From NCBI RefSeq assembly GCF_900119845.1, contig NZ_FPKU01000001.1, positions 1,087,528 to 1,151,527 on the forward strand: a DNA stretch of 64,000 nucleotides, written 5' to 3'. The position numbers and the translations under genes are program-made. Source of the stretch: Devosia enhydra (GTDB taxonomy: Bacteria > Pseudomonadota > Alphaproteobacteria > Rhizobiales > Devosiaceae). The stretch's first letter is position 1; each line of letters begins with the position of its first letter. The notes beneath the pieces are model-generated. The model worked only from the letters and a program-made list of their open reading frames with translations. It was not told the DNA's origin and searched no databases. Shown here in pieces: positions 43,683 to 52,270 of this stretch.

Positions 43683-44761
43683 GCCCGGCGCTCCTCGGCC
43701 GGCAGGTCGACCCAGGCGCGTGTTTCGGTCGATTGCCGCACCGCATCGAGCACGCGCTGGTTGGCCAGCCCATCAAAAAAGCTCGCGCCCTGGCGCAGCG
43801 AGCGTCCCTCGCTGATCGCGGTGGCGAATTCGCGCAGCGCGGCGACCACCGAGACGTTCCAGATGCCCTTGTTGAGCCCCTCGAGCGCCGCGTTCGGATC
43901 GGGCTGGGTGACCTCCTCGAAACCCTGGCCGGCCTTGGCGAAATAGAGCTTCTCGTCTTCGTTCGAGAGCGTGATCGAGCCCTTCGAGCCGAACACCTGC
44001 GTCAGATTGCCGATATTGTTGGCGGCGACCCCGCTCATGAACACCTGCGCCAGCGCGCCCGAGCCCATGCGCAGGGTGAAATAGGAGACGTCGTCCGCCG
44101 TGGCCGTCCACGCTTCGCCCGTCGCCTTGTCGATGCGGTCGGGCAGCATGGTCAGGGCCTCGCCCACCACCGAGGCCACCGGCCCGAACCACCAGCGCAG
44201 CATGTCGACCTGATGGCTGCCATTGGCGCCCAGCCGGCCGCCGCCATGTTCGGCAAGGCTCCACCAGTCGCCTTTTGGCCGGCTCGCCGGATTGGCCCAG
44301 CTCGCCCCGATATTGGCGACATGGGCATGGCGGATCTCGCCCAGCTCGCCCTCTGCGATCAGCCGCGCCACATGCATGCGGTTGGGGTTGAAGCGAAGTT
44401 CATGGTCGATCATGTGCACGCGGCCGAGCGCCTCGGCCTTGTCGAGCATGGCCTTGGCCTCGCCGGCATGCATGGCGGTGGGCTTTTCGCACACCACATG
44501 CGCGCCGGCATCGAGCGCGGCCAGCGTCATTTCGGCATGGGTATCGGTGGGGGTCGCGATCAGCACCGCATCGACTTTGTGACGGTCGAGCATCTCGCGC
44601 CAGTCGGCATAGGCGTGGGCGATACCGAAGGCGTCGGCCGCCGAACGGGCGCTTTCGAGCCGGCCCGAGGCGATGGCGACCGTCTCGGCGCCCGGAACGT
44701 GGCGGAGGGCGGGCAGATAGGCCGCGCGCGCAAAGCTCGCGCCGATGATGGCAAATTTCAT
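43679..44761 (-). CDS. Gfo/Idh/MocA-family oxidoreductase (1)
   Basis: 360 residues. The N-terminal Rossmann domain starts FAIIGASFARAAYLPAL. It contains the family's VVCEKPTA motif with the conserved Lys, and the C-terminal domain has the GGGRLGANGSHQVDMLRWWFG segment that lines the active site. NAD(P)-dependent oxidation of a sugar or inositol-like hydroxyl is usual for the family. Separated from the upstream permease by 73 nt containing a strong hairpin. A second family member lies at 50310-51365. Confidence 0.91.
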   Translation of the reverse strand: MKFAIIGASFARAAYLPALRHVPGAETVAIASGRLESARSAADAFGIAHAYADWREMLDRHKVDAVLIATPTDTHAEMTLAALDAGAHVVCEKPTAMHAGEAKAMLDKAEALGRVHMIDHELRFNPNRMHVARLIAEGELGEIRHAHVANIGASWANPASRPKGDWWSLAEHGGGRLGANGSHQVDMLRWWFGPVASVVGEALTMLPDRIDKATGEAWTATADDVSYFTLRMGSGALAQVFMSGVAANNIGNLTQVFGSKGSITLSNEDEKLYFAKAGQGFEEVTQPDPNAALEGLNKGIWNVSVVAALREFATAISEGRSLRQGASFFDGLANQRVLDAVRQSTETRAWVDLPAEERRA

Positions 44762-44784
44762 GGGTCAATCCTGCTGTTAAAGCC

Positions 44785-44818
44785 GATCCGGCGAAGAGCC
44801 GAAGCTCCTCGCCGGATC
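44785..44818 (-). other. Strong intercistronic stem-loop (permease to Gfo/Idh gene)
   Basis: Perfect 10-bp outer stem GATCCGGCGA (44785-44794) / TCGCCGGATC (44809-44818), one mismatch, then inner stem GAGC/GCTC around a CGAA tetraloop. No T-run. Likely a 3' mRNA-stability or attenuation element between transport and enzyme genes. Confidence 0.6.
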
Positions 44819-44834
44819 GCCGGTCGTGCAAGGG

Positions 44835-45755
44835 TCAGGCGTTGGTCTTGAGGCGCGGATCGAGGAAGTCGCGCAGCCAGTCGCCCAGGATGTTGAAGCT
44901 CAGAACCGTCATGACGATGGCCATGCCGGGGAAGAACGCCAGCCACCATTTGTTGGCCATCAGCTGGTCGCGGCTGTCGGCGAGCATGGCGCCCCAGGTC
45001 GGCACGTTGGGCGGCACGCCGAGGCCGAGGAAGGAGAGCGAGGCTTCCGACAGGATCACCGAGGCGACGTTGAACGAGGCGATCACGGTGAGCGGCGCCA
45101 CGATATTGGGCAGGATGGTCCGGAAGATCACGAGGACGGTGGGATCGCCCAGCGCCCGCGCCGCCTCGACGAATTCCTTCTCGCGCAGTGATAGCGTCTG
45201 CGCTCGCACGATGCGGGCATAGGTCACCCACTGCCCGATGCCGAGCACGATGATGATGTTCATCACCCCCGGCCCGAGGATCACGAGGAACATGATGGCG
45301 AGCAGGATGAACGGGAAGGCCAGCTGGATATCGCCCAGACGCATGATCACGTCGTCGATCCAGCCGCCGAAATAGCCCGAGACCAGCCCGGCGATCACCC
45401 CGATCGTGCCGCCCACCATGATGGCGCAGATGCCCACGAGCAGCGAGACGCGGGCGCCGTAGAGCAGCCGCGAGAACACGTCGCGTCCGAGCCCGTCGCT
45501 GCCCAGATACATCATGCCCTGCCGGCCGGCCGTCATCGGGTCGGCGAGGCGCAGCATGATGTTCTGGCGGTTGGGGTCCATGGGCGAGATCCACGGCCCG
45601 AAGATCGCGGCGAACGCCACGCACAGGAGTACGAAGATGGCGACCAGCGGCCAGCGCGCCGCCACCAGCGAGCGCATGGCCCGGCGCATCTCGCGCCGGC
45701 GGTTCGAGATCGGCTTTGCAGCCACTGCGGGGCCGGGAAGAGTTTCGGTGGTCAT
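44835..45755 (-). CDS. Dipeptide/oligopeptide-type ABC transporter permease (DppC-like)
   Basis: 306-residue inner-membrane permease. A cytosolic N-terminus with RRREMRRAMRSL precedes helix 1 and the OppC_N segment ISPMDPN. The transport core contains the EAA loop REKEFVEAARALGDPTVLVIFRTILPN and the family's SEASLSFLGLGVPPNVPTWGAML. Ten nt separate it from the DppB-like gene. No ATPase genes follow, which is unusual. Confidence 0.94.
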   Translation of the reverse strand: MTTETLPGPAVAAKPISNRRREMRRAMRSLVAARWPLVAIFVLLCVAFAAIFGPWISPMDPNRQNIMLRLADPMTAGRQGMMYLGSDGLGRDVFSRLLYGARVSLLVGICAIMVGGTIGVIAGLVSGYFGGWIDDVIMRLGDIQLAFPFILLAIMFLVILGPGVMNIIIVLGIGQWVTYARIVRAQTLSLREKEFVEAARALGDPTVLVIFRTILPNIVAPLTVIASFNVASVILSEASLSFLGLGVPPNVPTWGAMLADSRDQLMANKWWLAFFPGMAIVMTVLSFNILGDWLRDFLDPRLKTNA

Positions 45756-45765
45756 GTCCGGCCTC

Positions 45766-46737
45766 CTAGAGTTTCACGCGCGGATCGATCTTGGCATAGA
45801 TCAGGTCCACGATGAGGTTGAGGGTGATGAAGACGAGGGCGAGGATCACCACGGCGGCCTGCACCACGGGGATGTCGCGCTGGTTGATGGCGTTGAAGAT
45901 CAGCCGGCCGATGCCGGGCCAGGAGAACACCATCTCCACCACGACCACGCCGCCGAGGAGGAAGCCGAATTCGAGCCCGATCATCGTCACCACGGGCAGC
46001 CAGGCATTGCGCAGCGCGTGGCGAATGACCACCGCGGTTTCGCTGATGCCCTTGGCCCGGGCGGTGCGCACATAATCCTGCCCCAGCACTTCGAGCATTG
46101 ATGAGCGCACGAGGCGGGCATTGCGCGAGATGGAATAGAAGGCCACCGCGAAGCCGGGCATGATCAGGTAATAGAGCGCCTGCGGCAGCTGGCTGAAGGC
46201 CCTCACCACATCGCCCTGCACGAGCGGCATGATGAACGGCACATGGCCCGAAATCGGCAGGAACCGCATTTGCAGCCCCAGGAACATGATCATCATGATG
46301 CCCAGCCAGAAACTGGGGATGGATTGTCCGGCCATGGCCACGGTCATGATCGAGCCATCCACCGGCGTGCCGCGGTTGAGCGCGGCGGCCACGCCCAGCG
46401 GGATGGCGACCACGATGGCCAGCATCATGGCAAACAGCGTCAACTCGATCGTTGCCGGCAGCGCTTCGAGCACGGCTCCGAGCGCCGGCCGCTTGTAGGA
46501 GAGCGAATTGCCGAAATCGCCCTGCACCAGCTTGCCGATGAAGGTCAGATACTGCTCGTGCAGCGGCCGGTCGAAGCCGAGCGCCGCGCGGGTCTGGATG
46601 ATCTCTTCTTCCGTCGCCCGCTCGCTGACGTAGAGATAGGTGGGGTCGCCGCTCATCTGCAGCGCCAGGAAGGTGATGAGCGTCACGCCAATGATGACGA
46701 CGAGGCTCTGCAGCAGCCGGCGAATGATGAAGGTCAT
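45766..46737 (-). CDS. Dipeptide/oligopeptide-type ABC transporter permease (DppB-like)
   Basis: 323-residue inner-membrane protein with six helices. Family opening MTFIIRRLLQSLVVIIGVTLITF, EAA loop DYVRTARAKGISETAVVIRHALRNA, and the C-terminal VEMVFSWPGIGRLIFNAINQRDIP. Partner of the DppC-like protein. Located directly below two binding-protein genes. Confidence 0.94.
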   Translation of the reverse strand: MTFIIRRLLQSLVVIIGVTLITFLALQMSGDPTYLYVSERATEEEIIQTRAALGFDRPLHEQYLTFIGKLVQGDFGNSLSYKRPALGAVLEALPATIELTLFAMMLAIVVAIPLGVAAALNRGTPVDGSIMTVAMAGQSIPSFWLGIMMIMFLGLQMRFLPISGHVPFIMPLVQGDVVRAFSQLPQALYYLIMPGFAVAFYSISRNARLVRSSMLEVLGQDYVRTARAKGISETAVVIRHALRNAWLPVVTMIGLEFGFLLGGVVVVEMVFSWPGIGRLIFNAINQRDIPVVQAAVVILALVFITLNLIVDLIYAKIDPRVKL

Positions 46738-46767
46738 GCGAATTGGCCCTCAAGGCTTGGGTGGGGT

Positions 46768-46790
46768 GCGCGGCCCCGGCGGGGCCGCGC
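46768..46790 (-). other. Strong intercistronic hairpin (second binding protein to permease)
   Basis: Perfect 10-bp stem GCGCGGCCCC (46768-46777) / GGGGCCGCGC (46781-46790) with a 3-nt loop, 27 nt after the binding-protein stop and not followed by T residues. Confidence 0.6.
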
Positions 46791-46817
46791 GACGTTTCAG
46801 GTCAGCTGGCGAGCGTC

Positions 46818-48368
46818 TCAGCTTGCGAGCTTGGCGTTGAAGAGTTCGATCTCTTCGTCGCGGCGCGGCGTCCAGTCGATGCGGTCCGACACACCATAGT
46901 GGTCCGGCTGGAAGTAGAGCATCAGCCACGGGCCCTCTTCGTAGAAGAGCTTGAGCATGCGGTTGATGATCGGGCGGGCCTCTTCCGGGGTCGGAGCGGC
47001 CAGCGCCAGGGCCCAGTCGGCGAACCAGCGTTCGTCGGTCCAGCTCTGGTAGTTGGTGGCCCCGTCGGGGGTCGAGAACAGGCTCATGTCATAGAGCGGG
47101 TTCCACGTCACACCGCCCTGCCCAAGGAAGAACAGCGGGCCCATGGTCTTGGTGCGCAGCAGCGGCGAATAGACCGAGGCCCATTCGAGCAGCTCGACTT
47201 CGGTCTGCACGCCCACATCGGTCAGGAACTGGCCGATGGCCTGGACCACGGCGGCGTCGTTGAGGTAACGGCCGCGCGGACCCTGCAGGCGGATGGTGAA
47301 GCGCACGCCATTGGCGTCGCGCGGATAGCCGGCCTCGTCGAGCAGCTTTTCGGCCATTTCCGGATCATAGGGAATGGGCTGCAGCTCGGGATTGCCGTTG
47401 GGCGGGTTGACGAGGCTGGTCATGCGCTCGCAGGTGGCGCCGAGCAGCTGCTCGCAGATGGCGGGCACGTCCACGGCATACTGCAGGGCGAAGCGGACCT
47501 TGGGGTCCTGGATCTCCTTGGCACCCGGGAGATCGGCGACGCCGGCACCCAGATTGTAGCCGATCTGCATGCGGCGGGTGCCGCTCACGCTCTTGACCTC
47601 GGCCGTACCGGAGGCATTCACGGCCTCGATCTGGTCGGGGGACACGTTGGTGATGATGTCGACATTGCCCGCGATCAGCTCGGCGGTACGGGTCGAGGCT
47701 TCCGGAATGATGCGGAAGATGATGGTGTCGAAGGTGCCCGGATCCTTGACCTTCTCGAGCACGATCTGCGAGCCGCGCTCCCACGAGGCCAGACGGTAAG
47801 AGCCCGAACCGATGGGGCTCGCCGACGCCTGGTCGAGCGTCATCTTCTCGTAGCTGTCCTTGCAGTGCACATAGACCTGGGCGAGCATGCCCAGCGCCAG
47901 CGAGGTGCGCGCCTTGACGTTGATCTTGACGTTGAGCTCGTCGACCACTTCGGCCGACTGGAAGCCCAGCGTGGTGTAGACGAAGCCCGGCGTGTTGCCG
48001 GTGAACCCGTTCGCCTTGTCGGCGGCGCGGTTGAACGTATAGGCCACGTCCTCGGCGGTCAGCGGTTCGCCGTCCTCGCAGGTGAGGCCGGACTTGAGCG
48101 TGAAGGTGTAGGCCAGCCCGTCCTCGCTGACGGCGGTCTTGTCGACCAGATAGGGCTGAACCTCGCCCTCATAGGTCACGGTGAACAGCGTCGCGAAGAT
48201 GTGCTTTGCGATGTTGGCGTTGTCGCGGCTCGAAATCTGCGCCGGGTCGAAGGTCGAGGCGTCGGCGCCAAAGCCCACCACGACGGTGTTGTCGGGGGGC
48301 GCGGCGAGCGCCTGGCCGGCCAGCGCCATGAGCGCCACGCCGGAAACGGCAAGGAGACGTTTGATCAT
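46818..48368 (-). CDS. Family 5 extracellular solute-binding protein (DppA-like), copy 2
   Basis: 516 residues with a signal peptide (ends GQALAAPPD). The family 5 pattern starts FGADASTFDPAQISSRDNANIAKHIF and includes PLTAEDVAYTFNRAADKANG, GSGSYRLASWERGSQIVLEK and RTAELIAGNVDIITNVSPDQIEAV. It is strongly similar along its length to the next gene (48449-50014), so the two are tandem duplicates. Two ligands, or one ligand at different affinities, could be served by a single permease pair. Confidence 0.94.
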   Translation of the reverse strand: MIKRLLAVSGVALMALAGQALAAPPDNTVVVGFGADASTFDPAQISSRDNANIAKHIFATLFTVTYEGEVQPYLVDKTAVSEDGLAYTFTLKSGLTCEDGEPLTAEDVAYTFNRAADKANGFTGNTPGFVYTTLGFQSAEVVDELNVKINVKARTSLALGMLAQVYVHCKDSYEKMTLDQASASPIGSGSYRLASWERGSQIVLEKVKDPGTFDTIIFRIIPEASTRTAELIAGNVDIITNVSPDQIEAVNASGTAEVKSVSGTRRMQIGYNLGAGVADLPGAKEIQDPKVRFALQYAVDVPAICEQLLGATCERMTSLVNPPNGNPELQPIPYDPEMAEKLLDEAGYPRDANGVRFTIRLQGPRGRYLNDAAVVQAIGQFLTDVGVQTEVELLEWASVYSPLLRTKTMGPLFFLGQGGVTWNPLYDMSLFSTPDGATNYQSWTDERWFADWALALAAPTPEEARPIINRMLKLFYEEGPWLMLYFQPDHYGVSDRIDWTPRRDEEIELFNAKLAS

Positions 48369-48408
48369 AGGAAGCCCTCAGGATTGCATGCGCTGTGCGG
48401 CAGTGAAG

Positions 48409-48439
48409 GCTTCGCGGACCCACCGGGCCCGCGAAGCCG
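48409..48439 (-). other. Intercistronic stem-loop between tandem binding-protein genes
   Basis: Perfect 10-bp stem GGCTTCGCGG (48409-48418) / CCGCGAAGCC (48430-48439), 11-nt loop, directly downstream of the first binding-protein stop. Confidence 0.6.
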
Positions 48440-48448
48440 GTGACGGGA

Positions 48449-50014
48449 TCAGCCGCCCGAAACGATGTTGGTTTCGAACAGGTAGACTTTTTCGTCGCGG
48501 CGCGGCTGGAAGTCGACGCGCTTGGAGACGCCGTAGAAGTCCGGCTGGAAGTAGAGCATCAGCCACGGCGGATCATTGTAGAAGACTTCGAGCATGCGAT
48601 CGATGACGACGCGGCGCTCTTCGTCGGTGGTGGCAGCCGAGATCTCGGCCCAGCCGTCGAACCACTCGGGATTGCTCCACTCGGTGTAGTTGGTGCCGGC
48701 GGTCGGGGTCGACAGGTCGGTCATGTCGTAGAGCGGGCTCCACGTGCCACCGCCGGTGCCCAGCAGGAACATCGGGCCGGCATCATGGCTGCGGATCAGC
48801 GGCACATAGACCGAGGCCCATTCGAGCAGCTCGACCTCGGTGTTGACGCCCACATCGGTCAGGTACTGGCCGATGGCGAGCGCGACGTTGGCATCGTTGA
48901 GGTAACGGCCGCGGGGCGCCTGCATCTTGATCGAGAAGCGGGTGCCATCGGCGCCGCGCGGATACCCGGCTTCGTCGAGCAGCTTCTCGGCCATCTCCGG
49001 ATCATACGGATAGGGTTCGAGATTGGGGTTGTCGTTGGGCGGGTTGACCAGCCCGTCGGCACGCACGCACTCGAAGTTCAGCAGCTGCTTGCAGATGGTG
49101 GGCACGTCCACGGCATACTGCAGGGCAACGCGCACCGCCGTATCCTGGATCGCCTTGCCGCCCGGGGTGGCATCGGCGAAGGCGGCCTTCTGGTTGAAGC
49201 CGACATAGATGCGGCGAGTGCCCTGCACGGCCTTGACTTCGGCCGAGCCGGAGTTGTTGACCGCGTCGAGCTGGTCGGGCGCCACGTTGGTGATGATGTC
49301 GACATTGCCGGCGATCAGCTCGGCCGAGCGGGTCGAGGCTTCCGGAATGACGCGCCAGATGATGCTGGCGGCCTTGGCTTCGTCTTCCTTGACGCGTTCG
49401 AGCACGACCTGGCTGCCCGGCTGCCACGAGGCGAGCTTGTAGGGGCCCGATCCGATCGGCTTGGCGGCAGCGTCCTCGAGCGACTTGCCCTCGTAGCTGT
49501 CCTTGCAGTGGATGAAGACTTCGGCGATGAGGCCGAACGACACCGGGTTCTTGCGGCCCAGATTGATCTTGACCTCGCGGTCGCTGACCGCTTCGGCAGA
49601 CTGGAACTGGATCGAGGAATAGACGAAGCCCGGGGTATTGCCCGTGAAGTTGTTCGCCTTGTCGGCGGCGCGGTTGAACGAAAAGGCGGCATCCTCGGCG
49701 GTCAGCGCCTCGCCGTCCTCGCACATCAGCCCTTCGCGAAGGGTGTAGGTGTAGGACATGCCGTCCTCGGCCTCGACATAGCTTTCGGCCAGGTCGGGCA
49801 CGATCTCGCCTTCGGGGGTGATCTCATAGAGCGTCCCGAAGATATGCTTGGCGATGTTGGAATTGTCGCGGCTCGAGATGTTTGCCGGGTCGAAGGTATT
49901 GATGTCGGCGCTGATGCCGACAACGATCGTGTCGGCGGCCGGCTGGGCCTGGGCAGCGATGGGCGCGGCAACGACCGCTACGCCCGCGAGGAGCAGGCTT
50001 CTCAGTCTGGTCAT
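48449..50014 (-). CDS. Family 5 extracellular solute-binding protein (DppA-like), copy 1
   Basis: 521 residues with a signal peptide (MTRLRSLLLAGVAVVAAPIA, cleavage near AQAQP). Family 5 features include GISADINTFDPANISSRDNSNIAKHIFGTLY, GSGPYKLASWQPGSQVVLER, AELIAGNVDIITNVAPDQL and a C-terminal LMLYFQPDFYGVSKRVDFQPRRDE shared with copy 2. GGGAG lies before the ATG. Its 295-nt leader is the largest gap in the window and could carry a separate promoter. Confidence 0.94.
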   Translation of the reverse strand: MTRLRSLLLAGVAVVAAPIAAQAQPAADTIVVGISADINTFDPANISSRDNSNIAKHIFGTLYEITPEGEIVPDLAESYVEAEDGMSYTYTLREGLMCEDGEALTAEDAAFSFNRAADKANNFTGNTPGFVYSSIQFQSAEAVSDREVKINLGRKNPVSFGLIAEVFIHCKDSYEGKSLEDAAAKPIGSGPYKLASWQPGSQVVLERVKEDEAKAASIIWRVIPEASTRSAELIAGNVDIITNVAPDQLDAVNNSGSAEVKAVQGTRRIYVGFNQKAAFADATPGGKAIQDTAVRVALQYAVDVPTICKQLLNFECVRADGLVNPPNDNPNLEPYPYDPEMAEKLLDEAGYPRGADGTRFSIKMQAPRGRYLNDANVALAIGQYLTDVGVNTEVELLEWASVYVPLIRSHDAGPMFLLGTGGGTWSPLYDMTDLSTPTAGTNYTEWSNPEWFDGWAEISAATTDEERRVVIDRMLEVFYNDPPWLMLYFQPDFYGVSKRVDFQPRRDEKVYLFETNIVSGG

Positions 50015-50309
50015 CGTGGTAACTCCCTGTTGAGGTCAATCTGGCGCGCCGTCCCCCCAAGGGCGGGCCCTTGCGCCAGTTCCAATCGGCCATGCGGAGC
50101 ATCCCCGCATGACGGGCTTGCATGAAGGCACACTCGACCACGCCCGGAGATGTGCACGAAAAGTGCGGCATCCCCCGGATGGCAGGCCTCCCACTCGAAC
50201 GGCATGGACGCACGACCCGAAGGGCCCCGCGCCTTTGGCCCCCTCCCAAGCCGCAGCCGGCCGGACGGGCCGGGATGCGTGCTGCATGGAAGGGGGAATT
50301 TGCTCATCG
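50015..50309 (-). other. 295-nt GC-rich leader with several hairpins
   Basis: No credible gene in either strand. Inverted repeats: CTGGCGC (50041-50047) / GCGCCAG (50073-50079) and CATGCGG (50091-50097) / CCGCATG (50105-50111), plus GC-rich repeats near 50240-50275. A degenerate version of the 59593 operator (right half 7 of 8) is at 50027-50042, next to the binding-protein start. May be an internal promoter or an mRNA-processing leader. Confidence 0.4.
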
Positions 50310-51365
50310 TCAGCTTCCCGCCGACGCTGGTGTCTGTGCCGCGCCCACACGGGGCACGGTGTCGAGCTCGGCGCACCGAACCGCCCTCCCCTCCGTGGAG
50401 GAAAGGATTGCGGCTTCGATCATCCTGAGCGAGGAGAGGTGGTCGCGGCCCGAGCATTTGAGCTCCGCCTCGCCCTTGAGCGCCGCGACGAACGCTGCGA
50501 GCACGGCGACCGCGTCGTGATACCACTGCTCATAGGGCGGCAGGCCCACCGGGGTCAGCTGCGCATCGCCATGGCGGGCAAAGCTGAGCTGGCCGAACTG
50601 GTCGCCCTGCATCACCACGCCGCCGGTGCAGTCATGGCGCCAGGTGAAGCCCGGCTCCTGCCAGCCCGATTGCCAGAGCCCCTGATAGTTGACGATCACC
50701 CCGTTGTCGAAGGTGATCAGCGCGCTGACATTGGCGTCGTCGGCATACATCGACCAGCTGGGGTTGAAGGTCTTGGCATAGATCTCCACCGGCTCGGCCC
50801 GGTAGACGTAGCGCATCAGGTCGAAATGGTGGATCGACTGCTCCCACAGCATGGGCTGGTCCATGGTGAGGGGATATTTGTTGAGCCGCGCCAGCCGCCC
50901 GTCGCGCCAGCGCTCATAGGTGAAGCGGCCGAATTCAGGCTGCCCCACATCCTCGGCAAAAAGCCGGAAGGTGCGCTGCGTCACATCGAGGAAGCGGAAA
51001 TTGAGGCCCACCATCAGCGGCACGCCGGCCTCTTCGGCCATCGCCACATAGCGGGCGGCGAGGGCGACATCGTCAGCCAGCGGCTTTTCGGCGAGGATCG
51101 GCAGCTTCGCCCGGCACGCCGCCTCCATCTGCGCCTCGCGTCCGCCCGGCGGGGTCGAGAGCAGCACGGCGTCGGCCTCGATCTGCGCGATGATCGACAG
51201 ATCAGCGGACGCGACCGCCTCGGGCCACTGCGCCTTGGCCCGCTCACGCGCCGCCTCGGAGGGATCGATCATGCCCACGATGGTGCAGTCGGGATTGTCG
51301 CGGATCACCCGCATCCAGAACTGCGCCCGGGCCCCGAGGCCCACCAGAATGATGCGGATGGTCAT
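50310..51365 (-). CDS. Gfo/Idh/MocA-family oxidoreductase (2)
   Basis: 351 residues. The Rossmann opening is RIILVGLGARAQFWMRVI. The EKPLADD motif with the catalytic-type Lys follows, and the second domain has DQPMLWEQSIHHFDLMRYVY, which carries the family His-Asp near the active site. Distantly related to the first copy at 43679. Coupled to the epimerase gene by 4 nt. Likely dehydrogenates a cyclic polyol, sugar or amino-sugar-like compound; substrate unknown. Confidence 0.9.
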   Translation of the reverse strand: MTIRIILVGLGARAQFWMRVIRDNPDCTIVGMIDPSEAARERAKAQWPEAVASADLSIIAQIEADAVLLSTPPGGREAQMEAACRAKLPILAEKPLADDVALAARYVAMAEEAGVPLMVGLNFRFLDVTQRTFRLFAEDVGQPEFGRFTYERWRDGRLARLNKYPLTMDQPMLWEQSIHHFDLMRYVYRAEPVEIYAKTFNPSWSMYADDANVSALITFDNGVIVNYQGLWQSGWQEPGFTWRHDCTGGVVMQGDQFGQLSFARHGDAQLTPVGLPPYEQWYHDAVAVLAAFVAALKGEAELKCSGRDHLSSLRMIEAAILSSTEGRAVRCAELDTVPRVGAAQTPASAGS

Positions 51366-52270
51366 CGGGCCGCCTCCATCATGCGCGACAGGCCGGTGGC
51401 GAGTGGCGTCCAGCCATAGAGCGCGCCGGGCGCGATCCGCGTGCTCGACATCGGCTTGCGCGCGGCAAAGGCCGGGGGATCATGGGCGATGACACCCACG
51501 TCGAAGGCGGCGGCTATGCGTCTTGCCAGGTCCATGTCTGCGATCGCCTCCCCCGAGGTGAGGTGGTAGACGCCGCTGATCGCCGGCTCTCGATCGAGCA
51601 GTGCCAGCAGAGCATGCGGCAGGTCGGGCCCATAGGTCCAGTCACGATGTGAGGCGGGGCTCTCCACCATCACCGGCGCGCCGCGACGCCCGGCATCGAT
51701 CCAGCGGCGCATGGGCGACAGGTTGCGCCGCGTCTCGCGCACCGCTTCGGCCTCGCCATAGATCGGCCCGAGCCGGATCGAGATGGCACGCATCGCCGGC
51801 CCGGACAGGCCTTCGACAAACATCTCCCCGGCGCGCTTGGCCAGCGCATAGGGAATAGAGGCGGTGGCAGCCATGTCCTCGAGCAGCACATCCTCGCCAT
51901 CGTCGGCTCCGAACACACCCGAGGAGGAGATGAAGACGAAATCGCTCGCCCCGCAGCGCGTCGCAAAATCCAGCGCCGTGAACGTCAGGTCGCAATTGAG
52001 CTTGAGATGGGCCACGGGGCTGAGCCCGAAATCCTCGGGGCTCGTGGTCACAGCCGCCCCATGGATGACGATGTCGAACCGCCCCAGATCCTCGGGCATG
52101 CCCTGAGCCAGGTCGCACTCGATGAGCGTCGAGCCCGACAGCCGCGCCCGCGCCGCGCTGTCGAAGCGCGCATCGAGCCCGGTGACCGATAGCCCGGCAC
52201 GCGCCAGCCCCTCCGCAAGGCATGTGCCCACGAAACCGCCCGCGCCGGTGATCAGCACGTTGCGGCTCAT
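51362..52270 (-). CDS. NAD-dependent epimerase/dehydratase family protein
   Basis: 302-residue extended SDR. TGAGGFVG at about residues 8-15, SSSGVFGADDG with the active Ser, and PYALAKRAGE with the YxxxK Tyr-Lys pair (Tyr-Ala-Leu-Ala-Lys). Substrates in the family are nucleotide sugars, uronates or hydroxy acids. It is joined to the GntR gene by a 4-nt overlap and to the Gfo/Idh gene below, so it is firmly in the operon. Confidence 0.9.
   Translation of the reverse strand: MSRNVLITGAGGFVGTCLAEGLARAGLSVTGLDARFDSAARARLSGSTLIECDLAQGMPEDLGRFDIVIHGAAVTTSPEDFGLSPVAHLKLNCDLTFTALDFATRCGASDFVFISSSGVFGADDGEDVLLEDMAATASIPYALAKRAGEMFVEGLSGPAMRAISIRLGPIYGEAEAVRETRRNLSPMRRWIDAGRRGAPVMVESPASHRDWTYGPDLPHALLALLDREPAISGVYHLTSGEAIADMDLARRIAAAFDVGVIAHDPPAFAARKPMSSTRIAPGALYGWTPLATGLSRMMEAAR

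Noticed and set aside
46743-50125. Two plus-strand open frames of 566 and 561 codons opposite the dipeptide-type binding proteins
   Set aside because: They look alike only because the genes beneath them are paralogues. They are mirror frames, not a gene family.
50011-50526. Minus-strand frame of 171 codons in the 50.0-50.5 kb gap
   Set aside because: It overlaps the Gfo/Idh gene in another frame, is Arg/Gly-rich without motifs, and the gap has several hairpins more typical of a leader.
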